Shown one piece after another: positions 46,461 to 61,400 of a stretch of 64,000 nucleotides of DNA. The stretch is from assembly GCA_013399695.1 (NCBI GenBank), contig VXAU01002308.1, forward strand, positions 258,749 through 322,748, given 5' to 3'. This DNA comes from Formicarius rufipectus (Eukaryota; Chordata; Aves; Passeriformes; Formicariidae). Within the stretch, counting starts at the first letter, position 1. Each line of letters begins with the position of its first letter. A program made the position numbers and the translations under genes. The notes below the pieces were generated by a model. The model was not told the origin of the DNA, did not search any database, and worked only from the letters and a program-made list of their open reading frames with translations.

Positions 46461-49400
46461 GCAGGGGGGTATCTGCCCCCCTCCTCGGCCCCGTGAGCAA
46501 CTCCCTTCAGGTCCTCGGGTGTAGCCTGTGAGATCAGCCCTTGTAGGCTGTTACTGCCCCCCTGTCTCTGGGCTTTGGTGACTTGAACCCAGTCCTTGCT
46601 GTCTGCTATTGCTTCTCTGTCTTCTCTGGTGACTTAAACCCAGCCCTTGCTGGCTGCTATTGCCTCCTATATCTGTATTTAGGTGACTTAAACCCAGCCC
46701 TTGTAACCAGCTATTGCCCCTCTGTCTCTGGGTTTTAGTGGCTTAAACCCAGCCCTCACTGGCTGCTATTCTCCCTTATATCTGGGTTCCCATGACTTAA
46801 ATCCAGGCCTTGGCTGCTGTTTTGTGTTGGCTGCTGAAGTTCAGGGCCTTCTGTGGGGTTTGGAAGGTGCCAGTGCCACCTCTGTGTTGTGCTGTGGCAG
46901 GGAGGTGTGTGCCCTGAGTCTTTGTGCCTCAGTGGCAAAGGTGTTGTCTTATACTGTGCTGAGGGTTGTGGTGTTGAAGGGAGATGAGTAATCCATAGAA
47001 AACCTCATTTCATGGTGTGTCACTTGCCCTGAGTTCTGTTAAGAGGTGGCCTCACCATCAGAGCAGACATGGATTGTTGCAGTGTTGACCAGGAATTGTA
47101 AAACCCTCTGTGTAATGTTTAGTGACTTAAAAGCTTAGTGTTCAGAATTGAAGAGTACTTTTTATCCTGTTGCCAGGAGGAAGAAACTCTGTCCTTTATC
47201 AAAGAGAGCCTTGAGAAGAGTGACCAACTGACCAAGAACATGGTAAGGAGGTCCTAATGGTGACCCTGAATTTACTTTTTCTTAGGTTTATTAACTTTCA
47301 GGGCTGTCATTGTGCCCATCTGAGGGATGTGGAATAATGAACCACTTGCTCTGAATTTTCCACTTTGTGCTTCAGTGGTTGGGCAAAGGGGAAACCTGAT
47401 AATTTCCTCAATCCTGGGCCTCTCCCCTGCTCTGGTGAGGACTCAGGTGAGCTGTTGGTGTCACCTCTACCACTGTCAGTCCTCTCTCTTGGGAAGAGGT
47501 ATCAATAGACCTCAGATTAGTTTGTGCAACAGCATAGTCTTGTTGCTTCATAAATTCAGGTTTTGTATGGAGTTTTATTTTGGAAGTCTTCTGTGAAAAG
47601 GTAGAAAGTAATTATCGTGCTGTAATTGCTTGTAAGCCTTCAGCTTATACACTGTGTCCAGTTTTGGGCTCAGTGCTTCAAAAAAGTCAGAGAAGCCCCA
47701 CAAGAGAAGTGTGGAAAACATAATACAGGAGTGAGTCTTGCAGGAATTACATTTTGGTGTAGAAAAGATGACATTTTGGCACCTTTTTACCAGCTTACTG
47801 TGGTTTACCACCTTTCAGAAGCAGTATCACAGTCCTTTTTAAAAACCTGCTGTCTGTGATGGCAAAGAAGGCTTTCCCTGTACTGATCCTGTTGTGCAGC
47901 TCATGTCTGGGTCTTAGTGGTGAGAAGCAAAGTGGTTGCTGGTTTATGCTTTTGTTGCTCTTTTTACATGGGGCCCCTCCAGGCAGTTCCCATGGATTTA
48001 TTTTCCCCCCTCAAATAAAATGTTGCCTGTCCTTTACATTGTCTTGGCACATTATCTTCCCTCTTTCCAAACTCCTGATTGAGGATTAGCCCATCTCTGT
48101 GTGGCAGGTGGTGTGTTTTGTGCCTGCTAATAGAAATCAGGACACAGAGGGGTGGAAACAGCTGCTAAGGAGCCAATTTGTAGCAGAGCCCAAGAAGTGA
48201 GGCTGGGCCCTGAAGGCCCCTGATTGCCCTGCTCTGAGTCCTGCCCCACTGTGTGGATCCATAGGAAGGATGTCCTCAGCCCTTGGTGTGTCTCTGGGTG
48301 TGTAGGTTTCTATCCTGTCCTCCTTTGAAAGCCGTTTGATGAAGCTGGAGAACTCCATCATCCCAGTCCACAAACAGACAGAGAACCTCCAGCGCCTGCA
48401 GGAGAATGTGGAGAAGACCCTGTCCTGCCTGGATCACGTCATCAGTTACTACCATGTGGCCAAAGACACAGAGAAGATCATAAAGGAAGGGTGAGTTGAG
48501 CAGCTGGATCTGGCTGGGGAGTTTTGTCCTCCTGGACTTTTGAGACAGAGGTAGAGGAGCTGATTCCACACACTCAGCTTCATGTGCTTGGTATCCTTTG
48601 CACACTCTTTCCCCTCAGTCCACACTGGCTTGACCTTCAGCCATCCCAGAGGGCAGAGACAGCTCAGGCTGTGCACTGCTGTCCCTTCCAGGATGTGCAG
48701 ACATGCTGCCTTATGAATCTCATGAGCTCTGGGGGCTTGCCTGTTTTCCTGTGCAGGTTCTTCCTGCCCATTCAGATTGTCATTGCATCCTGGATAAACC
48801 AGAGCTGTTCTGGAGCCTCTCTCATTTTACAGGAGGATGTTGGATGGCTCTTCTCTGGAGTAGGATGTGCAGTTTCCTTTACCTCTTTATCAGGGCCTGT
48901 CTGGGACCGAAAGGCAAGGCTGAGAGTTGTGTGCTGCTCCATCAGCAGTCCTTCTGCACTTGCTGCATGGATTGGGAATTCTGCTGTGGCATTGAGTGGA
49001 GGGACACAAAAGGGAATGCCAAGGTCTTCTCCTAGCTGAAGAAAATGGAATTGAGACTTCCCTTGTTATTTTTATCCTGAGTTTGTTCTGGTGCTTTCTT
49101 GTTACCTTATTTGTTTGCTTCTTGGGGCACTGCTTTTCACTTTTGGTTTTATTTCTAGCCCCACTGGGAGGTTGGAGGAATACTTGAACTGCATGGACAA
49201 AATCCAGAAGGCAGTGGAATACTTCCAGGACAACAACCCAGACAGCCCAGAGCTGAACCGTGTGGTAGGTCATGGGCTTGGGACCTGACATGGTGCAAGA
49301 GGGACAGACACAGCCCTGCTCGTTGACCTCTTGCTGTGAGGGGCTGTGGGTGAAGGTGGTGGTAGCATTTCTGCTCATGGTGTTTTGCTCTCTGTGCATT

Positions 49401-52400
49401 GTGCCAGGAGGAATTCTGAAAGCAGAGCATGCACCTGTGGAGGAGTTGATTGAACCTCCTCCTGAGTAGCTCTTGTGAGTCCTTCAGCTGCTTGAGCAGA
49501 TTGGGTAATCTCTTTAAATCCCACTTCAAGACTGAGTGACTCCCAAGCATTTTTTTTTTGTTTAATTCACTTCAAAAGTCTCTCAGACGCAGGCATGGTT
49601 GGAGTTTGAAGCATGTAGTACTTGACAGTGGTTAGAAATGCTGCAGGAAGTACATTCTTAAGCAGAAATAGTCATGGAGTGATTGATGACACAAGCCCTG
49701 TGCTCTTCTGTCCTGCTGTTTGGTGCCAGAAATCCCTCTTTGAGAGGGGCAAGGAGTCCCTGGAGTCAGAGTTCCGCAGCCTGATGACACGACACACCAA
49801 GCCAGTGCCACCCATCCTCATCCTGGACCTGATCAGCGGGGACGACGAGATGGAGACGCAGGAGGAGATGTCTCTGGAGCACCTCCCAGAGAGTGTCCTG
49901 CACGACATCGTCCGCATTTCTGGCTGGCTGGTGGAGAACGGCAGGAATCAAGGTTGCACTGCTCCGTGTTGCTCCCTTGTAGCTCTGCCTCTTACCATTA
50001 TTCCCCCCCAGTGTGTGATTGAGACCAAAAGTGGGGTGTTGAGGGTTGTGTGTGGCCCTGCTCAGCTGGGCTTGTAGATCACACACCTTCATCTGTGAAG
50101 CCTCTGCTCAGGTGCTGCTGTGGGCACCTGGCAGCACTGGCAGGACTAGTGACTGCCTTAGTGGCACCTTTTCAGGTTAGCAGTTCAATCTGTCCCATCA
50201 CCTGAAGATCCTGCTGGTTTTAGTGAGACCAAAGCAATAGTTTGTCAAGTGAACAGAATGAGCTCTCCAAATCACAGACTATCTAAAAGTATAGTCTGTC
50301 CTGAAGGAGAAATCCATTGCACTTCCATCTGTAATGCCTTCTGATGGAGCTGCAGCTATCCAGTGCTCAGGTTTTATAAATGTACAGGACACTTATAATC
50401 ACTTATTCCCATTTGGGAAATATTTATGGACATAAATTTTTGTGTGAAATGTGACCAAGGGTGGGGGAAGAACAGCACAGACTTTATTTAGTCTGTGCAT
50501 GTCTCTCCTTCCCTGTTCTGCAGCAGGATCTGACTAGGGCTTTATACTCCTTTTTTACCTTTCCTTTTGGGAGTGAATGACTGTGGACTTGCTGGAGCAA
50601 ACCTGTACTTTCACATGCATGTATCTTCTAGAATAATCCCACACCTCACTGATTTACTGCTGAGCAGGGATTACTGTGCCTACCAAGTATGACGAACATC
50701 CTAAAGGCTTCTTAAGAATTTTTCCATGATCAAAGGCAACTCAAGCACATAGAGCATATCCTGTTGGTCAGTTTGTATTCTGCTTTCAAGTGATGAGCAC
50801 CTCATTAAATTCTTGAGTGCCCTGAATTTGAAAGATTTGTAAAGTCTCTCATGCTGGAAACTGAGGAGTTGAATTGACAGTGTCCTGTGCAAAGGTCTCC
50901 CATTGGTTCCACAATTGATGTGCTCTTAGTAGTGGTGGACTTAATGTTGTGTTTGATGGAGGGGCTGCAATAAATACTGCAGGATTAGGGAGAAGAAGCT
51001 TTTGAAGAAAATAGGAAGGAAAAATACTTAGTGGGGATCTCACACCAATGCTAGTAAGTCCCCCTAGGGGCACAGAGTGTTTCAGGAAGTGTTTGTTTTG
51101 CCAAGCAGTGTTCCCTGGTTGCTCACGATCTGGTTTCTACCTTGTCTCCTTAGATTTCATGACTGTTTACTTCCAAATCCGCTCTGTCCAGCTCGACCGC
51201 TCCATCAAGGGGCTGAAAGACCACTTCCGTAAGAACAGCTCTTCCTCTGGGGTGCCCTACTCCCCTGCCATCCAGAACAAGAGGAAGGACACTCCCACCA
51301 AAAAGCCAATCAAGAGACCAGGTGAGGCCCTGAAGAGGGGTCACTGTACTGGGCATTGAACACACATCTGCAGGCCCTCTCACTGCTGGGGGATCCTCTG
51401 TATCTAAAATGTGGTTTTAGGACAGGAACAGGAGAGAGATTTTGGAGATAAACACCTCTTCTCTGCCCTGGATTCGGCATTGGGATTACAGACACTCTGT
51501 CTGTCAGTCAAGTCATCAGGTCTGTTCTCTGACTGCTATAAAGGGAGGAGAGGGGCCCTGTGTACAGAGAGAGAAAAGGCCTTAACAAAGGAGCTGGGTC
51601 AAAAGAGACCCAAGAGGGCTGTAAAAGGATTTGATCTGAGAACACCTGTCCTCAGCATTGCAATATGAAATATAGTCTGTGCCACAGCAAATAGAAAGTT
51701 CATATCTGATAAAGCTCCTCACTATAATCATTTGCTATGAAGAAATTATTATTGTGCTAGAAAAGCAGTTATTTGTCAGGAATTGAGATGGGCCTTGGTA
51801 GGTGCCAACAGAAACAAGGTCCAACATTGTCTGAGTTTTGGAAGGGCTCTTAAAGCTCTTACCTCAGCCTGCCTTTGGAAGAGCTGTGGATGTGGCTGAT
51901 GGGTTATTCCTCCTCTCCTCATAATGAAGTTTTGCTGCATTTTCTGCAACTGGAGAGGCTGGTTGCTCTGGTGTAGAGGAGTGCAGAGCTGGAATTCCTC
52001 TCTGGAATGTGCCATCTAGTGGGAGCACAGCCAGGAGGCCCAGCAAAAGCCAGCACATTCCTCCCACAGCAGCACAGGGATATTGTGCCTTTGTGTCCCA
52101 GCACCTTGTTGTGTCCTCTGTAGTAGTAATCAAGTCAGAAAAATCCATATTTCTGTGGGTTTACCTGACCAATACTCTCCCTCCCTGCTGTTTTTTCCTG
52201 TGTTGTCCAAATACTCTCAGTGGGTTCAGTAAAACAGTTAGAAATGTGGGTAGGGACAGGGAATGGATGGGATGGGGAAAGGGAGGAAGAAGAAATACCC
52301 ATTTTAATTGTGTTGTGTTTATTTTTATAATCCTGCTGTGAATGCAGTCCTCATCCCAGGTAATGTGTGTCTATGTGTGTGTGTGTGCTGGCCCTGGCGC

Positions 52401-55400
52401 TCACTCTCTTCACTTCTCTGTGTGGAGAGCCTTTGCTGGGCCTCTTCTTGCTAAAGCAGAGGGTGTGCCTGGGATATTTGGGGAGGGAGGGGTGGCTGGA
52501 GAAGGCTGTAGCATTCAGACATCACCCCTCTGGTCTTTCAAAATCAATCTTATGCTGCTGCTGCTGTGCCCTGGAGCTGTTCCTGAAAGCTGATGTGTGA
52601 GTTGCAGCCCATCTGTGAATTTCAGTGACTTTTCCCCTGTCAGCAGAGAACCACATTTAAGGGGTTCAGAGCAATGGGGATCTGTAGTAGAACCATGAGG
52701 AACTCAGGCTGCAGATGCTTCAGATTTGGTTCACAGTTCTCAGTTATCACCTGATTCTGAAAAGATTCCTCAGTTTTGTTTGCTCTGAATTTAGCATGGG
52801 CAGCAGACATGCTTTAGGTAGTCAGAGATGGAGGAGTTGTTTTTTTAATGGGCAAATCAGAAATTTAAATCACTAGGATTATTCTAATGAGTCTTGATTG
52901 TATAGAAAGGATCCCACATGTTGGAGAGAACAGGCATTTGCTCCCTACAACCAGGACTTCTCCACAGTGGATGCTTTTGGGTATCCAGAATTACTTGTCA
53001 TGATGAATGTCTTTGGTGTAGATGAGCCAGAAGATTTTCATGTCTTTTTCCCAGTTTAATTGGATTTTGTGAGATGGGCCAGGTAGAAGGCACAGAGCAT
53101 GGTCTGAATGCACTTATAGAGCTGATAGTGCATGAAGGGAAAAGCACTTTAAATGATCCATTGGGTTATTGTTAATCTCAAGAAAAAATAATGGTTAATT
53201 TGCCTCCAGTGTTCCATGAACAAGGACACAGAACCAGACTGTAGCTCTTGAAGGGCAGTGGTGGTTAAACTTCATACACCAGCCATATTTTATGGCTACT
53301 GAATTGTACTTAAGTGAAATTATAAATGGAAAAAAATAGTCCTTGAGCAAAGATTCACCATTTTTTCTGCAGTTCCATCAGCTTTCAAGGACAGCTCTTG
53401 AGGTGGAGGTCTCACATCCCCTTCACACTGGCACAGTGGCTCTCTTCAGAGCAGTATTACCTCGTGGTATTTGATTCCCCTGACTTTAGCCTTTGTTCAG
53501 TTATGGACAAAGGCAATTTTTTTCTGTTCTATTACTTTATTTCAGTGAGTAAAGTCAAGTTCTGACAATTTGGGTTTCCAGCAAGGGGGTTTTGCTCAGA
53601 GTTTCAACAAGTTACTTGATTTCCTTTGTTCTTAAGTAAAAATATCCCAGTGCACACCCCAATGCACACTTTAACCTGTTGCAAGGGGTAAATAACAAAC
53701 TAAATCTGATGTGCTATAGCTTTTTTTACCCACAAAACAAAGCACAAGAGAGGCTAAAGGGAAGGTGAGATAGTAGGTAACAAGGCAGAAAGCGCACCCT
53801 ATGTACTGTGTTGGATTCTAGAGAACATGCTCCATATCCTTGTGTTGTTTCAGGGGGTCTTCATCTCTGTTCCTGTTTTATCTGTTGGTATTCCCTGTGC
53901 TGTCTCCTGTTGTTAAAACATACAGTTCAAAATCTGACTGCTAGAGATGCTTCTAAAGCAGTCGTCCCTTAAATGGAGCTTGTCAAGCCAAGTTGAACAG
54001 ATGAAGCGATTTGTGGGCTTTTTCTGGTTTTAGTTTGCTATTTGAAATGTCAGCAGTCTGTCTCAGAGGGCAGGTGTATTCAGATTCCCAAATCATCCTG
54101 CTGCAAACATAAAACACAGCTTTCTTTGGGATGCCTGTAGATCACCTGCTCTCCTGTTGGTTTGAGAGCAGGAGGTAGCTCAGCAGCTCTGCCTTTTTGG
54201 GAAGGATGGGGCCACTTGACCTCACTGCCTGCAAGAAAAAGCCAGAGAGCTTTGTCTGATTTCATACAGATTCCTGCAGCTGGTGCTCAACAAAAGAGGA
54301 TGTTCCCTGCTGCTTGGATGGAAGACTGCCTAATGGAAGGGAGAAACAGAACAAGGGACAGTTGGAAAACTGTGCCTCATATGTGTCCAAAAGCCACTAT
54401 ATTTAAAATTGGGCCACAGAAGCAAAAGTTTCATGTGTTTACTTTTGTGACGCTTTACAACCTACAGGGGTGCCTTTTTCCAGTTTCCTTAATGCTCCAG
54501 TGTACTTAGTTACCTATTTTACTGGGTAGTTAGGTGCTACCTGAAGGCAAGATGGGTGATAGAGTAAGAGCCCATTTCTGCTTCCCATACTGATCACTGC
54601 CTAGACTGAATGTGATGTTTTTATTAGCAACTGAAACACAGTCTCCTTTGGTTAGGGAACTGCCTAATAGGGGAAAACAGTCCTGGAACAAAAGCATTTG
54701 GCTTTCACTAGAACCCATTAAAGCCTCATTACAATGCTAAGTCAGAGGGATCCAGCAGCACTGAAGTGATGCCCGTGGACAGGGAATAGTCAGTGTGTGT
54801 CAGTAAACACAGGTAATTGTGCTTATGCAAACAAAATGCAGCATAATTTCACCCATTGAAATTGAGAAAAAGAGGGGGAAAAACAGGAAAAGAAACCATC
54901 AGGAGTGGGCTGTGGAGACATCCCCTGCATACCTGACAGCAGCAGCACATTTGTACTGTCTGTTTGGTTTTACCCAAATTTACCCTCTCTCTTTATTCCT
55001 TTTTATTTTCCCCCTCCCTCTGGATGCTTGAAAGTGGTAAAGATGAAAGGGCTGGTAGAAGAGCAGTATGTGGGCTGAGCTGCTCTGCATCAGCTGGGCC
55101 ACAGGAACAGCAGTAAGGAAGAGCTTAGTCCGTCTCTCCAGAGCTTGCCACAACCCTCCTGGCTCAGATGAACTTGCTGAGCCCAAGCTCTTAAGGATTC
55201 TGAAGGTAGCTAAGAATGAAGTGGAAATGGAAATGTGGAGTGTGAAGAGCATTGGAAAGCTTGAAAGAAGAAGCATAGCCTGCTCATTTGATCATATGGC
55301 AGAGGGTTAGGAGCAAGTGCTTCAGCCAGCAAGGGTGTAAATCTGCCCACCTCCCAGGTGTGTGTCTGGAGGGGAGGTTTCCTGCTAGAGGAGTGTGTTT

Positions 55401-58400
55401 CATGGATATGATCTTTTTTTTCTTGCTTTACTAAGTGATTTGGAACACTGAACTGGTAGAAGAAAAATAATGCTAGTGAAACTTTACACTTCAGGAATCA
55501 TGTTCTGTTATTCAGTAGGTGCACCAGTTGAAGGCATCTTGGTAATTTAGTGGGAACTGCTCTCTCCTGTTCTCCCCCAATAGAGATGCACTGTCAGGGG
55601 CACCCGAAGTTTCCTTTCCCCTGCCACGTGTCCCTTTATGGGATGGAGCTGTCCTGCGTCCCAGGATGCTGCTCTGCAGCTGTGTGTGCTTGGGCTTCCC
55701 CTCAGCCTTTGAGCAGCCAACGCTAATTCTGGTGACTGATGGAAGGAGGGATTTTCTGCATGTTTGAAGTGTTTATTACTTCATAGCCGAAGAATGATTC
55801 TCAGTTTTGCCAGCAGCATTTTCTTTTTTGGGCTTCTTCATTTACTCAGCCTGGTTCTGTTTCATTGGGGTCTCCTACAGAAACTCCTTCTACCTTCCCA
55901 AACTTCCAGTTCCCTGTTGTGCAGGCAACAGCAAAGCTTTGCTGTGAGAGGGTGTCCATGTGCTTGTGGTAATTGTAGCTTGTTGCATGACGACTAACCT
56001 TTTGATGTAGAAACACTGCCTAGTCTTCAGTTGTCACATTAATGCTTTGTTTTGTGCTTTCTAACTGTATATCCAGCACTGCCTTTTGTTCAGTTGGTGT
56101 TTTTTGTGTGTGTTAAGTATAAATCTTTTAACCCAGTGTTATTTTTTTCCATGGTTTTAATTGATTTGCAGCTCTTTAGAAGAGAAGTGTCTTGGGGATT
56201 AGGGTGGCTTAATGTGAGTTAGACATGGGTGGGCAGCATCCATTATTCTGTGATTCCTGTGATGGGAATTGCTGCTGCAATTGCTCTCTAGAGCCCAGAG
56301 GTTGTCACCCTTTTATTGCTTCCTGTACCATTCCTTGTCTGTGGGACTTCTGATGGGTCTTTATTGATTATGCTCAGAAAATACCCCTTGGAAAGGCTCC
56401 TCTTACCAAGTGACTGCAGTTGTGGCTCTGAGGAGCAGGCAACGTGTTGCCAGACAGGAATTGTCCATATGCAAAGCCCTGCTTCCACAGCTGAGGTAAA
56501 GCAGCAACCCTTGTGTGCTTGGATGCAGAGTACCAACTTAACCCATCAGAAGGAAGGGAGCTTCACTGCTTCCCTTCTCTGGCCATGTTTCTCACCCACC
56601 TTTCCAAACTGATTTGAGCACTCCCTGGTTCTGTAACCCTGGCTGGAATTTATGCCCCCAGCCTCAAAGCAGGGAAACAGTCTGGAAATGCCATTGTATC
56701 TGCACACTTATGGACATGAGTTTGGGGTTCACATTCCTGTACTGAGCATTGTCACTGGTGCCCAGCATCCTCTTGCTGGGCCCAGGTGGTGCTGGTGGAG
56801 GGCTGGTGTTCTGGGTTTGTTTTCTTTCACTCATTTTCTAGGTCTTTTTGTCTCTTCTCTCTGGTTCTGGTGACAGGCACGATCCGTAAGGCTCAGAACC
56901 TTCTGAAACAGTACTCTCAGCATGGTCTAGATGGGAAAAAGGGGGCCTCTAACCTCATTCCTATGGAAGGTAATCACAGCTCTAGCTACTGCACCCTTGA
57001 CTTTCTCTGTGTATCAGTCTTGCTTTGCCAGGTGGGGCTTCCATTAGCCTGGTGCTTGGTGGACTGTGTTGGTTAGGTACAGATATCCCTGGGGAAACAA
57101 GGAGACACTGGAGGGCCAAATTATTTTTCTGAATTTAATGTTTGAATTTCAAAGTCTCAATAAACATGGAGAGAGGTGGAGAGGAGTGTTACCTTAACAA
57201 TGACCCACCATAGCCACCTGGGTAATGGAAGCTCTGCTCTGCTGACATCTGCTTGTGGTGTACCTGTTCTCTTTTCTTTTTGCCTGGACTTTGAGATACT
57301 CAGTTTTCCTAGTGACCTTTCCAAACCTGATGCTGAAGTGTTGGACCACAACCAGCTCAGTGCATCATGCCGGTACATCTTCTCTGTGGAGATGTAAATA
57401 AATGGTTATTTTCCACATTCTGACCTCCTCTGCTCATAGAGGTTGTGCCAGATAAGGGAGGTCACTTGCTTCAAAGCATCCATAAGAACTTCCTGCCTTC
57501 TGCTAGGTATGCATCCAAAGCAGTTCTCTTCAGCACCTGTGCTGTAGTCTACTAAATCCGAGATGGTGACTATCATCACTCATTTGGGAGAAAATTCTCA
57601 TGCTGAGCAGGGATGGGCTTTGAGTTTGGATTTGTAATGGTTGTGGGTACAAATTGGACTTTGGTGCCTGCAGTCTCAATCAGAACTTAGGCAGGAGGTT
57701 CAAGAGCCTCTGTGGCCCAAGAAATGACTTAACTCGCACTTCTCATCAGGTTTCAAAGGGTTGCTACCTCTGTATAACCCAACAAAGGGATTTGGTCAGG
57801 AAGCATTCCTGGGACTATGTAGGGAAGCCAGTGTCCATCAGATCAACTAAGCCAGGCTTGAAGCAGCACCCAGCCAGTGTGAGCATCCGTGCTGTGACCA
57901 CCCTGGCTAAACTGCGCCTTCTGTTTGTGCCGGCTGCCATCTCACTAGGTCATGAGCATGATTTACGAGTTAAACACCTTTGCGATACCCTGAGCGACAA
58001 GCACGGGCCGGCTGCGGGTAAGTACCGTGTTGTCACTCCATAACGAGCTGGCTAACATCCCTTCTTCCCAGCATGTTGCACTGGACTTTTGTGGGCCAGT
58101 GGCTGCTGGTCTCCCTGGGCAGTCCTGAAGCATGGGCCTCCTCTGGCTAAGGAGCTCTGGCTCCTCTCAGTAGAGTGCACTCCTACTAATCACACACACC
58201 CCAAGCCCTCAGAGAGGGAACCCCAGCTTTGTCCAACCAAAGACTGGTTGAGACTCTGCTGAGTGGCACTTTCCTGTAGGTTGCTACTGGCCTGTTTGGT
58301 GGTGAAGCAAAGCAAAGAGGAAAGGGATCACATGCAGCACTGCAGGACAGTGGGCCAGGAATTGTGTAAAACCACACCTCATTCATGCTTCCTCTGCTTA

Positions 58401-61400
58401 CCAGAATGTTTAAAAGATCAACCTGAGGGAACTGTCAGCATATGGAAGGATTGGTTCTTCCTCCATCAGAAGTTGCTGGGAGGAGAGAGGCAGCAGCCCA
58501 TAGCTTAGAGAAGGCCTCCCTGTGTTACCTTACTGTCTTGCATGATGGTGTGTCTGTCCTGCATACACATCCAGCAGTGGTTGGCCTGAGTTGGTGCCAG
58601 CCCTTGTACCACACTGGCACTTCTGATGCCTGCCATGTAGGATCTTTCATGGGTCTTTGTCCAAGACATTTGTATTCTAGGACTCAAATATTTGCATTTG
58701 TATGCAGCATTGTGTTGCAGATAACTCACCTAGCTGTGCTGATATTCCTGCTTCATGGGATGTAAATGTTAATCTGCCATGTTTTTATCTTCAGTTTCTG
58801 CCTGTGGGAAGAGCCTGCCTTCCAGGACAGCCTTTACTTCCCAAAAATGTTGTTGCAAAATGGCAGTTCTTCATCTGCATGACGGATGGAGATAAGGCAG
58901 TCTAAAAATATAAGCAGAGATGTTGAATAATTCACCTCAGACCTTCCTGAGTTTCGTACTCTGTGTTCAAGCCCTTGATTAAATTTAGTCTGTATCCCAG
59001 AAGAGCTCCAAACTTCCCTTCTGTCATGAGGCTGGAAGGAGCTGGTGTCCTGATGTGCGTTCACTGAGCTGTAGATGACTTTTCCTGCCTCCTGCAGGAT
59101 ATGCAGAGCTCTCCATGCACAAACCCAGGGCAGGTGTGGTGAGGAGATGATTCCTGTTCTCACCCATGGATGGGTGCAAAGCCAGAACCAACTTTTCCAG
59201 AAGAACCTTGTGTAAACTGAAGCCTTGGAGTGAACAGAGCTGCTGGAAGCTCAGTGTGGGTGTTGTTCTCCCTTAAATCCCTCTTGCCCTTGCAGGGAGG
59301 GACGACGTCTTTGACATCGAGATCGACGCCTACATCCACTGTGTCAGTGCCTTTGTCAAACTGGCCCAGAGTGAGTACCAGCTCCTGACAGAAATCGTCC
59401 CAGAGCACCACCAGAAAAAGACCTTTGATTCTCTCATCCAGGTCAGTTGAGCCTCTTTGCTTGGCTTCTCTTGTTAAGTATGGTGGGGTTGTCCTCGAGG
59501 ACCTGTTCAGGGAACCAGAGCCTGCACAGACCCTGGAGAATGTGTGCTCAGAGTCCCTCACTGGTCCCACAGATGACCCATCAGCCAGATGGGCATCTGT
59601 AAGATGTGTCCTGCATTGAGCCCCTTGTGCTGCCTAGGCAAAAGTCATGCTGCTGCTCCTGAGTCTCTGGCTTTTTTGCAGGAGTCATTAGATAACTTGA
59701 TCATGGAGGGGGATAACATTGTCTCAGCTGCCCGGAAAGCCATCATCCGACATGACTACTCAGCTGTGCTCACAATCTTCCCCATCCTGAAGCATCTTAA
59801 GCAGATGAAGCCAGAATTTGACCAGGTCTTGCAGGTAAGTGTGATGGGATTAGAAAGGGTCCTGTGGCTTGGGTTACCACAAAAGTTTTTGAAATGGATT
59901 ATCACAGTGGCTTTGAGCAAAGCTGTGCTACTTCTGTTCTCCAGCATGGACTGGAGGTGACACAAATGCACCTTGCTCCTTTCTGTTATGGTGAACCAGC
60001 TACTCAGCATTTCTCAACAGCAGTTCTTTGCGGTTCAAATCCTGACCCTGTGATGGACCACTTACAACATTCATCTCTTTTCGTGGCCTCTGAGGTGTTT
60101 CAACTCTCATACTATTGAGTTTAGTTTAGACTACTCACTGAGGTTTTGGAGATGGGTTGCCCCAAGGAGAGCCTGCTTGGACTGTGCCACAAGGTTCTCC
60201 AGGTGTCAAATATGGCATCCAGGTTGAGCAAGGCTCCTTTCCTTCTGTGATGCACCAATCTCCTGTATTGGATACTGTATAAGACAAAACATGAGAGGTA
60301 GCAAGTCCTGGTCATCATTAGAGTCATGACATCTTCCCATTCTGGCTGGCAGGAGGAGGTGGGATTTCATGTGTTGTTGATGGTGCTATAAATATTCTCC
60401 TGACACATGGGGAACTGAGAATGGAATGCTGGGGTGAGGGATGAGGGAGGGTAAGTGCTGGATGGAAGTTCAGATACTGTTTATTCTCCTTCTCTGATCT
60501 GCTGTGGAACTATTCCAGGGAACTGCAGCAGGCACTAAGAACAAACTGCCAGGGCTGATCACTTCCATGGAGACCACTGGTGCAAAAGCACTGGAAGAGT
60601 TTGCAGACAACATTAAGGTAGGATTCTCCTCAGTGTTCTCTGGCAGGCTGGGAAGAAGGGCTTTCTGAGCACAACCCCTTAGTTTAGCTTTCATCTTTCC
60701 ATGGACTGTGTGGTTTCTGACTAAAGCAGGAACCTGCTGGATTGCTTTGGATGTTCAAAAACCAAATGCTTTAGTGCTGGTTTCAAATACAGGAGGCCTC
60801 TGCCTAAGACCCTTAACAGGCATACTACAAATAATTTGACAGGACCTTCCAGGCCTCTGCAAATATCAAGTCTATCTCAGAATTTAGTCCTATTTAAAAA
60901 GAAAGGAAAATTGTTGACTTGAGAAGTTTTGGAGGATGCATGTTAAGCTGTACCTATGTCAGGTAGGCTTGGGGAATGCACTGCCAGGAAGATGAGCTGA
61001 AGGTGTGATGGCCACATGCTGAACAGCCCCCTGTGGTTCTGAGCTGCTGGTGCATGGGAGCTGTGGTTTCTGAGCACCAGGAGATGGCACTGCAAGAGCC
61101 TGGTCTGACAGTGTTGAGGGAGGCTGGATGAACAAGCCTTCAGCTCACAGCAGCAGTCATGTTACAGGTGTCTTCCCTTTCCTTAATGCTCACCTGATGT
61201 GTCTCTTTCCTTATCAGAATGATCCAGACAAGGAATATAACATGCCAAAAGATGGGACAGTTCATGAACTCACCAGCAATGTAAGTGATGATTTGAACCA
61301 TCCTTTCTGAAAAACAGCTTCTGAAGAGGGTTGAAAAATACCAGTAGGGAAGCTTCTCAAGTTAAGTTGTCTTGGTATTAACAATTAAACAATTACCTGG

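Noticed and set aside
46308..46531. Continuation of EXOC7 exon 1 frame past its donor
   Set aside because: Conserved Exo70 sequence resumes at 47177 in phase after the donor at 46268, so this is intron.
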